64,000 nucleotides of DNA from positions 155,896-219,895 of the forward strand of contig CAKKQC010000006.1 of NCBI GenBank assembly GCA_919901855.1, read 5' to 3'. The translations under genes and the position numbers were made by a program. Positions within the stretch are counted from its first letter, which is position 1. The number at the start of each line of letters is the position of its first letter. The stretch is from a bacterium (GTDB lineage Bacteria; Oederibacteriota; CAKKQC01). The notes under the pieces were generated by a model, which was not told the DNA's origin, did not search any database, and saw nothing but the letters and a program-made list of their open reading frames with translations. Of the stretch, positions 16,361-24,093 are shown in pieces.

Positions 16361-17439
16361 TGGCCGGACTCACGGGCCTCGACCTCGGCAGCCGTTCCTT
16401 CAAGGCCGTGGGCGTCAACATGGTCAAGGACGGCTACACGCTGGCCGGCATCGGCTACCAGGACCTCCCGTTCCCCGAAGAGGACACGCAGGCGGAACAG
16501 CTCCTGCTCGAGAATCTCAAGCGGTTCATCAAGGAGGGCGGCGTCAAAATGAAGGACGTCGCCGTGGCCCTGTCGGGCGAGCACTCGAACCTGCGCGCGC
16601 AGGAGATGCCGAAGATGGGGAAGGAGGAGCTCCGCAACGTGCTCCCCTACGAGATCGAGCAGTACCTGCCCATCAACCCCGAGGAGAGCGTCATCGACTT
16701 CGAGATCCAGGGCGACTCGAAGGCGGACCCCTCGAAGATGAGCGTCCTCCTGGCCGCGGGCCGGCTCGAGGCCGCCGAAGCCATGTACAAGGTCACCGAG
16801 CAGGTGAAGCTGAACTGCCGCGTGATCGACATCGACGACCTCGCGCTCACGAACATGTTCCAGGTCAACTACGCCTGGGAGGACGACTACAAGAAGGTGA
16901 TCTGCCTGCTCAACGTCGGCAACCGGATCACCTCGGTCATCATCTTCGAGGACGGCGAGTTCCGGTTCAACAAGCCCATCACGATCGGCGGGGAGATGCT
17001 GACGAAGGACATCCAGCGGGAGTTCGCGCTCAAGAGCGAGCAGGCCGAGGATCTCAAGAAGGAGCAGGCCAAGGTCGTGGTCGAGGACGCGAGCAGTTTC
17101 TCGCTGTCGATGTTCGACCGCGAGGACCGGAGTTTGCGCATCTACGAGACGATCAGCGGCAGCCTGAACAAGCTGCTGGCCGAGGTGAAGCGCTGCTTCG
17201 ACTTCTACGACACCCAGTACAAGGGTCGCAGCGTCGAGCGGATTCTCCTCTGCGGCGGCGGGTCGAAGCTCAAGGAGTTCGACCGGTTCCTGTCCGACAA
17301 GCTGGGGGTCGCCGTGGAATTCGCCGACCCGTTCCGCCAGATCCGGGTGCCGGCCAAGGGGACGGCGGCCGCGCTCGTGGAACAGCATTCGCCCGCGTTC
17401 GGGGTCGCCGTGGGACTCGCGCTGCGGCGGGCCGGATAG
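16360..17439 (+). CDS. pilM: PilM, actin-like type IV pilus assembly protein
   Basis: PilM is a cytoplasmic FtsA-like ATPase-fold protein that binds the N-terminus of PilN and links the pilus alignment complex to the motor. The 359-residue protein has the phosphate-1 motif GLDLGSRSFKAV, the PilM motif LPYEIEQYLPI, NVGNRITSVIIF as phosphate-2, a DFYDTQYKGR helix and LLCGGGSKLKEF. Its ATG shares a base with the stop of the prepilin-peptidase fragment. It begins the classical pilMNOPQ set. Confidence 0.95.
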   Translation: MAGLTGLDLGSRSFKAVGVNMVKDGYTLAGIGYQDLPFPEEDTQAEQLLLENLKRFIKEGGVKMKDVAVALSGEHSNLRAQEMPKMGKEELRNVLPYEIEQYLPINPEESVIDFEIQGDSKADPSKMSVLLAAGRLEAAEAMYKVTEQVKLNCRVIDIDDLALTNMFQVNYAWEDDYKKVICLLNVGNRITSVIIFEDGEFRFNKPITIGGEMLTKDIQREFALKSEQAEDLKKEQAKVVVEDASSFSLSMFDREDRSLRIYETISGSLNKLLAEVKRCFDFYDTQYKGRSVERILLCGGGSKLKEFDRFLSDKLGVAVEFADPFRQIRVPAKGTAAALVEQHSPAFGVAVGLALRRAG

Positions 17440-17448
17440 GGGCGCGTC

Positions 17449-18027
17449 ATGGTAAAGGTCAATCTTCTCCCCCCGCGCATTAAGGCAGCCCGCGCGAAGC
17501 GGATGATGATGACCGCGGCGGCGGCCGCGGTCGCGGTCCTGCTCACCATCCCGGTCGGATTCTGGTACATCCGCTACATGACGGTCCTGGGCCTCCGGGG
17601 CGAACTCAAGGTGGTGGTGGCCGAGGCGGCCAAGCCGGAGTACGCGGGGGTCATCGAGAAGGTGACGGCGCTCGAGACGCAGGAGGCCGCGGTCGCGAAG
17701 AAGCTCGAGGTGCTGGACAAGCTCCTGGGGCGTCAGGCGACGTGGATCCGGGTGATGGAGGCTCTCAGCTTCAGCCAGGGTCGCGCCAAGGACCTCTGGC
17801 TGACGGGCCTGATGAGCAAGGTCATGGTGACCGCCCCGGACACGGGCAAGGTGGAGCTGACCATCCAGGGGATGGCGTTCTCGGCGGCGTCGGTGAACGA
17901 CTTCGTGACCACGTTCCTGAAGAGCGACTTCAGCCCCGAGCTCGGTACGCAGAGCATGACGATCGTGCTGGGCGAGGGCGGGCAGCGCGTTCTCCAGTTC
18001 ATCACCGTCGTGAAGATCAAGGTGTAG
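17449..18027 (+). CDS. pilN: PilN, pilus alignment subcomplex protein
   Basis: PilN is a bitopic inner-membrane protein. Its cytoplasmic N-terminus, here VKVNLLPPRI, is the PilM-binding motif. The 192-residue protein has one membrane helix (about residues 21-43), a coiled-coil region (about 50-95) and a periplasmic ferredoxin-like domain that pairs with PilO. The start is the ATG at 17449, nine bases after pilM. Family identity outside the NLLP motif is low, but topology, size and position agree. Confidence 0.93.
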   Translation: MVKVNLLPPRIKAARAKRMMMTAAAAAVAVLLTIPVGFWYIRYMTVLGLRGELKVVVAEAAKPEYAGVIEKVTALETQEAAVAKKLEVLDKLLGRQATWIRVMEALSFSQGRAKDLWLTGLMSKVMVTAPDTGKVELTIQGMAFSAASVNDFVTTFLKSDFSPELGTQSMTIVLGEGGQRVLQFITVVKIKV

Positions 18028-18028
18028 C

Positions 18029-18649
18029 GTGGCGGATATCAAGATCGATCTCAACAAGCTCAAGAACCTGAAGCTCACGAAGGAGCAGCAGCAGTACGTG
18101 GCGGCGGGCGTCCTGGGGCTGGGCCTCGCCGTCTACTCCTACTGGAACTTCGGGCTCAAGCCGCTCAACACCGAGATCGAGACGATCCATAAGACGCTGA
18201 CGGAGCAGCGGGACAACCTCGAAAAGGCGAAGCGCCTCAAGGGCCAGTGGGAGGAGTACAACCAGCGGCTGGTGCGCGTCCAGACCGCCTCCCAGTTCCT
18301 GGCCCGCCGCCTGCCGCGCCTCGCGGACTACAACGTCGGCGTGCCGCGGATGACCAAGATGACCCTCGAGGGCGGCGTGACGCTGGGGGCCTACGGCGAG
18401 GACAAGTCGACGAGCATCAAGTCCGAGTTCGAGGGGTACGTGAAGCGGGTGTCGATCATCATGCTCGCCGGCGGCTACCACAAGCTCGGCGAGTTCCTGT
18501 CGCGGCTGTCCGGCGAGGACCTCGTCTACAACATCGAGGACGTCCAGATGATCGGCGCGCCCGATCTCTTCCAGCAGCAGTTCCACCAGTCCACGGCGCT
18601 GGTCATGAAGCTGGTGACCTACGCGGATATCTCGGAGGTGAAGAAGTGA
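18029..18649 (+). CDS. pilO: PilO, pilus alignment subcomplex protein
   Basis: PilO heterodimerises with PilN in the periplasm. The 206-residue protein has a short basic N-terminus, one membrane helix (about residues 23-42), a coiled coil through about residue 90 (LNTEIETIHKTLTEQRDNLE) and a C-terminal ferredoxin-like domain. It starts at GTG 18029, one base after pilN; no better start lies upstream. The stop overlaps pilP. Confidence 0.92.
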   Translation: MADIKIDLNKLKNLKLTKEQQQYVAAGVLGLGLAVYSYWNFGLKPLNTEIETIHKTLTEQRDNLEKAKRLKGQWEEYNQRLVRVQTASQFLARRLPRLADYNVGVPRMTKMTLEGGVTLGAYGEDKSTSIKSEFEGYVKRVSIIMLAGGYHKLGEFLSRLSGEDLVYNIEDVQMIGAPDLFQQQFHQSTALVMKLVTYADISEVKK

Positions 18650-19176
18650 TGCGGCTGGCGGTTCTCCTGCTGGGCGTGTGCATGCCGATGGTCGCGGCCG
18701 CGGCGGAGTCCAAGGACGCGATCAAGGGCCACAAGTACGAGGTTCTGCCCACCCCGTACCGCGACGAGGGGCGCCAGGACCCGTTCGCGCCGCTGGTGCC
18801 GCTGCGGGCCGTGCTCCGCCGCGAGGACTCGAAGGTCCGGGTCGCCTCGCTAATCCTTTCCTCCGTCATCTGGGGGAAGCGGAAGGTCGCCATCTTCAAC
18901 GAGGTGCACGGGCCCCGGTTCTCCTACATCCTGATGAACGGGGTCCTCATCGGCCCCGATCATCACCCGATTCCCGGCGTGGCGGGCACTATCGAGCCGG
19001 TGGGCGGGCGGGGGAGCTACCGCGTCGTCCTCAAGCAGGGGGCCGAGCGTATCGAGTACTCGATGTCCAATTGGGACTTGTCCACATACAGGAGAGCCCG
19101 GCCCGATCGGAAGGCCCCGGCATCGGGTTCTTCCGGGGGCAAGGGCCAGAGACGAAAAAACTTCGGGGGGAGGTGA
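18649..19176 (+). CDS. pilP: PilP-like pilus assembly protein
   Basis: PilP links the PilMNO inner-membrane complex to the PilQ secretin. The 175-residue product has a signal peptide (about 1-20, cleavage near VAAAAES), the PilP motif GRQDPFAPLVPL and a compact beta domain (SSVIWGKRKVAIFN to the RIEYSMS segment), followed by a basic tail. No lipobox Cys is visible after the signal sequence, unlike many PilP lipoproteins. The ATG overlaps the pilO stop. Confidence 0.88.
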   Translation: MRLAVLLLGVCMPMVAAAAESKDAIKGHKYEVLPTPYRDEGRQDPFAPLVPLRAVLRREDSKVRVASLILSSVIWGKRKVAIFNEVHGPRFSYILMNGVLIGPDHHPIPGVAGTIEPVGGRGSYRVVLKQGAERIEYSMSNWDLSTYRRARPDRKAPASGSSGGKGQRRKNFGGR

Positions 19177-19182
19177 TCTGTG

Positions 19183-21393
19183 ATGAGGAACATGCGTGGG
19201 GGAATCTGGATCATGGCGGTGGGGTGGCTGGTGCCCCAGGCCCTGACGACGCCGGCCCTGGCGGCGGAGGGGGTGCTGGCGGCCGTGCCGCCGGCCGGCG
19301 CCGTGATCTCGAGAGTCACGGTCATGCCCGTCGAAGGCCAGACCGAGGTCAGGATCGAAGGCCGGGGCGTCCTGGTCCCGACGGTCAAGAAGGATGCCGA
19401 GGAGGGCAAGATCATCCTCGACTTCCCCGGCGTGTCGTACCAGGCCCCCGGGATCATCCTGAACGCCCCCGGGCTGGGGGATCTCAAGGCGGTCCGTGGC
19501 GGCCAGAACAAGGGCTTTGCCCGCGTGGTCGTCGAGGTGCCGTCCACGGTGGCTGTGGAACAAGCCAGCGCCGCCGGACGGTTCGTCCTGTCCCTGGCGA
19601 CGAAGGCCGTGGCGGGTCCGGAGGAGGCGGTGACGGTGCCGGCGGCTTCGCCGCCGTCCACGGCCGCGGTGCCGGCGGCGACCGTGTCGGCCGAGGCCTC
19701 GCCCGCATCCGCGGGATCGGACGCGGCTCCCGGCGCGCGAGCGCGGGTTCTCCACGCCATGATCGAGGACCTGCCGGACCGGGTGCGTCTGGTCGTGACC
19801 GCCGACGGCGTTCTGCGCTACAAAATGGCCAGCCAGGCGGACGGGCGCGAGCTGATCCTGTCCCTGTTCGACGTGGACCTCAAGTGGTCGCCGGCGAGGC
19901 TGGCCGTCAAGGACGGTCCGATCCAGGACGTGCAGGCCTCGGAGACCGCGACCCCGTCCCAGATGGTCCGGGTCGCGATCAAGCTCCGCCAGATCCGTCC
20001 CTACCACATCCGCCGGGACCAGAACCAGGTCGTCGTCGAGGTGGACAAGGAGGCGGAGAGCGAGGAGGCCGCAGCCGACGTGGCCAGCCGGGGCGGCGAT
20101 CTCATGCACCGGGTGACCCTGAACGTGCAGAACGAGGACCTCACGTCGCTGGTCAAGGCGCTGGCCTTCGAGGCGGGGTTCGACAACGTGGTCGCCAACA
20201 TCACCCTGAGCATGCCGGTGACCATCAGCCTCCGGGAGGTGCCGCTGGCGAAGGCGTTGAACCTGATCCTGGCGCCGCAGAACTACGTGTGGAAGGTCGA
20301 GCGCGGCGTGTTGCGGGTGGCGTTGCAGACCCAGTTCGAGTCCGAGCTCAACGCCTCGGCCCTGTCGGGCGCGGAGGGCGCGGGCGAATCCGGCGATGAC
20401 GAGGGTGGCGTTTCCACGCGCGTGTTCCGTCTCAAGTACGTGAGCGTGTTCGACATCGGCGGGACGCCCGCCCTGTCGGGGATCCAGGTCGTGGGCTCGT
20501 CCATGCCGCTTTACGTGCAGACCGACCTGGTCAACGCCATCACGCAGATGCTGATCCTGCGAACGCGCGGCCGCGTGATCGTGGACTCCAGGTCGAACAG
20601 CCTGATCGTGACCGACGCGAGCTCGAACATGTCCAAGATCGCCCGGCTGATCCGGGAGCTCGACGTGCCCCTGCCGCAGGTGCACATCCTGGCCCGGCTC
20701 GTGCAGATCAGCCACTCTTCGATCGACCAGTTCGGCGTGAACTGGTCGGCGGAGAAGGCCACGCCGGCGAATCCCACGCTCAAGGCGACCGCGCTCGGGT
20801 ACGCGATTCCGCAGACGAACCGGCAGTTCGACCTGGTTACCGGCTTCCTCGGACCGGGATTCAACCTGGACGCGAACCTGAAGCTCCTGCAGACGCGCGG
20901 GGACGCCCAGTTGATCCTGAACCCGAGCATCACGACCGTCCACGACCGGCCGGCCATCGTGTCGTCGACCGACTCGCGGAGCTTCGCGCAGACGACGATC
21001 GTCCCGATCGGCCAGCAGGGCTTTCCCCAGACGACGTTCCAGCAGGTGTCGATTCCGATCCAGTTGGTCGTGCGTCCGCACGTCAACCCGGACAAGACCG
21101 TGGTGCTCGAAGTCGACATCACGATGACGGCCATCACGAAGGAATACACCACCGGGCCTCCGCCGGACACGACAGCCCAGCACGCGACCACGCGTCTCCT
21201 GGTCCGGAACCGCGAGACCGGAGTCATCGGCGGTATGCTGACGGACTCCAAGCGGAAGTCGGTGGAGAAGGTCCCTCTCCTGGGAGACCTGCCGTGGTTC
21301 CTCGGCGGAGCCCTGTTCCGCACCGAGAGCACGACGATCGACAAGGTGGAGCTGGTCCTATTCCTGACGCCCACGATCGCGGAAGACATCTGA
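19183..21393 (+). CDS. pilQ: PilQ, type IV pilus secretin
   Basis: PilQ forms the outer-membrane channel for the pilus. The 736-residue product has a signal peptide (cleavage near LAAEG, residue 27), two AMIN-type peptidoglycan-binding domains (about 35-130 and 185-275), a short secretin/TonB N-domain (about 310-385), an NolW-like N-domain (about 420-510) and the secretin domain with RLVQISHSS, NPSITTVHDRPAIV and the late VPLLGDLPWFLGGALF motif. The ATG at 19183 sits 5 bases after a strong GGAGGTGAT ribosome site. The GTG at 19180 would be too close to that site. Confidence 0.95.
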   Translation: MRNMRGGIWIMAVGWLVPQALTTPALAAEGVLAAVPPAGAVISRVTVMPVEGQTEVRIEGRGVLVPTVKKDAEEGKIILDFPGVSYQAPGIILNAPGLGDLKAVRGGQNKGFARVVVEVPSTVAVEQASAAGRFVLSLATKAVAGPEEAVTVPAASPPSTAAVPAATVSAEASPASAGSDAAPGARARVLHAMIEDLPDRVRLVVTADGVLRYKMASQADGRELILSLFDVDLKWSPARLAVKDGPIQDVQASETATPSQMVRVAIKLRQIRPYHIRRDQNQVVVEVDKEAESEEAAADVASRGGDLMHRVTLNVQNEDLTSLVKALAFEAGFDNVVANITLSMPVTISLREVPLAKALNLILAPQNYVWKVERGVLRVALQTQFESELNASALSGAEGAGESGDDEGGVSTRVFRLKYVSVFDIGGTPALSGIQVVGSSMPLYVQTDLVNAITQMLILRTRGRVIVDSRSNSLIVTDASSNMSKIARLIRELDVPLPQVHILARLVQISHSSIDQFGVNWSAEKATPANPTLKATALGYAIPQTNRQFDLVTGFLGPGFNLDANLKLLQTRGDAQLILNPSITTVHDRPAIVSSTDSRSFAQTTIVPIGQQGFPQTTFQQVSIPIQLVVRPHVNPDKTVVLEVDITMTAITKEYTTGPPPDTTAQHATTRLLVRNRETGVIGGMLTDSKRKSVEKVPLLGDLPWFLGGALFRTESTTIDKVELVLFLTPTIAEDI

Positions 21394-21418
21394 TCCGGGC
21401 GCCGGAGACCAGGCGGGT

Positions 21419-22573
21419 ATGCTTCGCTACCTGACCGCCGGCGAGTCGCACGGGCGGGGCCTGGTGGCCGTGCTCGACGGCCTCCCAGCCGGTCTGGGCG
21501 TGTCCGCGGCCGCGATCAACTCCGATCTGGCCCGCCGCCAGCGCGGCCATGGGCGCGGCGGCCGCCAGCGCATCGAGCATGACGAAGTCGAGATCCTGTC
21601 CGGGGTCCGCGGCGGTCTCACGCTCGGAAGCCCGGTGACCCTGCTCGTCCGCAACCGCGATTGGGCCAACTGGTCGTCGGCGATGGCCGCCGAGCCGGGC
21701 CCCCTCCCGCCTCCCCTGACCGCCCCGCGTCCGGGTCATGCCGACCTGCCCGGCGCGCTCAAGTTCAGCCATCGCGACATCCGGAACGTCCTCGAACGGG
21801 CCTCCGCGCGCGAGACGGCGGCCCGGGTGGCGGCGGGGGCGGTGGCGAGGCTCCTGCTCGCCGCGTTCGGGGTGGACGTGCTCGGCCATGTCCTCTCCAT
21901 CGGGGCCTTTCGGGCCCGCCCCTGGCGCGGCCCTATCGGGTCCTTAAGGCGGTTGACCGAGTCCTCGCCCGTCCGCTGCGCGGACTCCCGCGCCGCCTCG
22001 GCCATGATCCGCGCGATCGACCGCGCCGCGCGCCTCCGCGACACGATCGGCGGCGAGGTCGAGGTGCGGGCCGCCGGGCTGCCGCCCGGGCTCGGGAGCT
22101 TCACCCAGTGGGATGCGCGGCTCGACGGACGCCTGGCCGCCGCCGTGATGAGCGTGCAGGCGGTCAAGGGAGTGGCAATCGGCGACGCTTTCGCCGTGGC
22201 GGCGGCACCGGGCTCCCGCGCGCACGATGAGATCCGGTGGTCCGGCCGGCGCGGCTACTTCCGGCGCACGAACCGGGCCGGCGGGGTCGAGGGCGGCATG
22301 ACCAACGGGGAAGAACTCGTGATCCGGGCCGCGCTGAAGCCCATCTCCACCCTCCGCCGGCCCCTGCGCACGGTGGACCTGGCGACTCATCGCCCGGTGC
22401 GGGCGCTCGTCGAGCGGTCGGACGTCTGCATGGTTCCGGCGGCGGCGGTCGTGGTGGAAGCCGCGGTGGCTCTCGAGCTCGCCCGGGCTTTCGGAGAGAA
22501 GTTCGGCGGCGACAGCCTCGGGGAGATGCGCCGGAATCACCGGGGTTACCTGAAGGCCCTCCGGGGCTCCTGA
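21419..22573 (+). CDS. aroC: Chorismate synthase
   Basis: AroC makes chorismate from EPSP using reduced FMN. The 384-residue protein has the family signatures LTAGESHGRGLVAVLDG at the N-terminus, RRQRGHGRGGRQ, FSHRDIRNVLERASARETA, GGVEGGMTNGE and the late RSDVCMVPAAAVV. Length is normal. It follows pilQ by 25 bases and sits where aroK/aroB follow pilMNOPQ in proteobacteria, so transcription with the pilus operon is likely. Confidence 0.96.
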   Translation: MLRYLTAGESHGRGLVAVLDGLPAGLGVSAAAINSDLARRQRGHGRGGRQRIEHDEVEILSGVRGGLTLGSPVTLLVRNRDWANWSSAMAAEPGPLPPPLTAPRPGHADLPGALKFSHRDIRNVLERASARETAARVAAGAVARLLLAAFGVDVLGHVLSIGAFRARPWRGPIGSLRRLTESSPVRCADSRAASAMIRAIDRAARLRDTIGGEVEVRAAGLPPGLGSFTQWDARLDGRLAAAVMSVQAVKGVAIGDAFAVAAAPGSRAHDEIRWSGRRGYFRRTNRAGGVEGGMTNGEELVIRAALKPISTLRRPLRTVDLATHRPVRALVERSDVCMVPAAAVVVEAAVALELARAFGEKFGGDSLGEMRRNHRGYLKALRGS

Positions 22574-22605
22574 GCGTCGAGCTCAGGGGGCGGATAAGGA
22601 CCCGT

Positions 22606-23160
22606 ATGGCCAGGCCCGCGGCGGAACTCCCCCGGAACGTCATCCTCACCGGCTTCATGGGATCCGGGAAAACCACGGTCGGACGGGTCCTGGCCCGCCG
22701 GATCGGTTGGCGGTTCCTGGATCTCGACCGCGAGGTCGAGCGTAGAGCCGGGATGAGCGTGGCCGCGATCTTCCGCCGGCGCGGGGAGGAGGCGTTCCGC
22801 GCCGCCGAATACGCGGCGATACGCGGGCTGTGCCGCCGCCGTTGCCGCGTGGTCGCCGTGGGCGGCGGCGCGCCCGTATCGGCACGCAATCGCGCCTGGC
22901 TCCGTAGAGCGGGCCTGGTCGTCTGGCTCCGGGTGCCGGCCGCCGAGCTCGTGCGTCGCCTGAGGCCGGGCGCGTCCCGTCCCCTCCTCGCGCCCGCGCA
23001 CGGAGACTGCCGGGCCCTGGCGCGGCTGGTGAAGGGCCTGCTGCGGCGCCGGACCGCGGCCTACTCCCGGGCCGCCGTCGCGGTCTCCGGGTCGGGATCG
23101 TCGGCGCGGGTCGCGGCCCGTGTCGCGGCCCGGGCCGGGCTTTCCGCGAGGGCCCGGTGA
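22606..23160 (+). CDS. aroK: Shikimate kinase
   Basis: AroK phosphorylates shikimate at O3. The 184-residue protein has Walker A GFMGSGKTTVGR (residues 16-27), the shikimate-binding LDLDREVERRAGMSVAAIF, the RRRGEEAFRAAE segment and VAVGGGAPVS. The lid Arg lies in RPLLAP. The start ATG at 22606 has an AAGGAC ribosome site. The C-terminal third is unusually Arg/Ala-rich. The stop overlaps the next gene (GTGA). Confidence 0.95.
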   Translation: MARPAAELPRNVILTGFMGSGKTTVGRVLARRIGWRFLDLDREVERRAGMSVAAIFRRRGEEAFRAAEYAAIRGLCRRRCRVVAVGGGAPVSARNRAWLRRAGLVVWLRVPAAELVRRLRPGASRPLLAPAHGDCRALARLVKGLLRRRTAAYSRAAVAVSGSGSSARVAARVAARAGLSARAR

Positions 23161-23855
23161 CCTGTCCGGTCTGCGGCGGGGCGGCGGAGGCGGGGGTGCG
23201 GTGTCCGCAGTGCGGGGCGCCGGACGTGCCGGAGGACGCGGCAAGAGCCCTGGCCGAGGCCCGCGTGCTGGCCGCGTCCGGCGACCTCGACCGGTCGATC
23301 CGCGTCATCCACGCGGCGGTGAAGGCCGCCCCGGGTGCCGCCCTCCCGCACTTGAGGCTGGCGGAGGCCTACGAGCGCAAGATGCGGGGAGGCGAGACGG
23401 CCCTGACGTCGCTCGCGGACCGCGAGTTTCGCGAGGCGCTCCGCCTGGCGCCCGCCGATCGTGACGTGCACATCAGCCGGCTGGGATTCTGGACGCGGGC
23501 CGGCCGGCTCAATGCCCTCCGGTTGGAATACACGCGCCGCCGGGAGGAGCTCCCGTTCGCGGACGAGTGCCTCAGGATCCTCGACACGCTGGAGCGGTCG
23601 GGGGCGGTCGCGGGCGCGCTGGATGCGGCCTCGGGCGCGACGGCCCTGAGGGCCCGCTACCTGTTCATCTCGGCCGCGGGGCTGGGGGTGATCGGGCTGG
23701 TCGAGGTCAGCGTCGTCGTCTACTCCGCCATGCGGGACGACGAGTATGTGATGATGTCGGACATGAACTTCTTCGTTGCCGTGGCCGGGCTGACGACCGC
23801 GGCCATCCTGGTCCTGGAGGGCCTGAGGGCCCTGAAGCACGGGAAGGGCGCATGA
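23157..23855 (+). CDS. Zinc-ribbon / TPR-like protein with two C-terminal membrane helices, function unknown
   Basis: I do not recognise a named family. The 232-residue protein opens with a zinc-ribbon-like CPVCG...CPQCG (residues 3-21). Residues 30-155 form helical repeats resembling TPRs, with alternating Ala/Leu/Arg helices and a DREFREALRLAPADRDVH segment. The C-terminus has two membrane helices (about 163-183 and 203-222) separated by an acidic loop, so the TPR part would face the cytoplasm. It begins with GTG overlapping aroK and precedes TPR and Roadblock proteins. Confidence 0.75.
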   Translation: MTCPVCGGAAEAGVRCPQCGAPDVPEDAARALAEARVLAASGDLDRSIRVIHAAVKAAPGAALPHLRLAEAYERKMRGGETALTSLADREFREALRLAPADRDVHISRLGFWTRAGRLNALRLEYTRRREELPFADECLRILDTLERSGAVAGALDAASGATALRARYLFISAAGLGVIGLVEVSVVVYSAMRDDEYVMMSDMNFFVAVAGLTTAAILVLEGLRALKHGKGA

Positions 23856-24055
23856 TCATGTCCCGGCCGCCGGTCGGTGTCCACGCACCGGCGGCGCGGA
23901 CGCCGGCCGGCAACTGCGCCGCCGCTGTCCGCAGCGCCGTCGTCTGCGACGAGGGCGTCTATGCGCCCGCGGCGCAGACGACGAAGGGCGTCTTCGCCAC
24001 CTTGACAGGCCGCAGCGGCGAGGTTAGAGTACGTGACGAAGTGCGCGCGGACTAG
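23852..24055 (+). CDS. Doubtful small ORF with internal repeat
   Basis: A 67-codon frame starts with an ATGA overlap to the preceding gene. It contains an imperfect internal repeat (GVHAPAARTPAG and GVYAPAAQTTKG). A good sigma-70 promoter lies inside its last 60 bases, which argues against constraint as protein. I see no family similarity. The 238-bp stretch between the flanking genes otherwise holds only that promoter and short direct repeats. Confidence 0.2.
   Translation: MIMSRPPVGVHAPAARTPAGNCAAAVRSAVVCDEGVYAPAAQTTKGVFATLTGRSGEVRVRDEVRAD
24002..24030 (+). promoter_or_regulatory. Sigma-70 promoter for the TPR-Roadblock gene
   Basis: A perfect TTGACA (24002-24007), a 17-bp spacer and TAGAGT (24025-24030, four of six matches to TATAAT) stand out from the GC-rich surroundings. 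Transcription would start near 24037, giving a leader of about 57 bases before the GTG at 24094. It is the best sigma-70 match I found in the window. Confidence 0.7.
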
Positions 24056-24093
24056 GGGCCTCGAAGATTTCGCGCGCGGGAGAACCCCCGGTT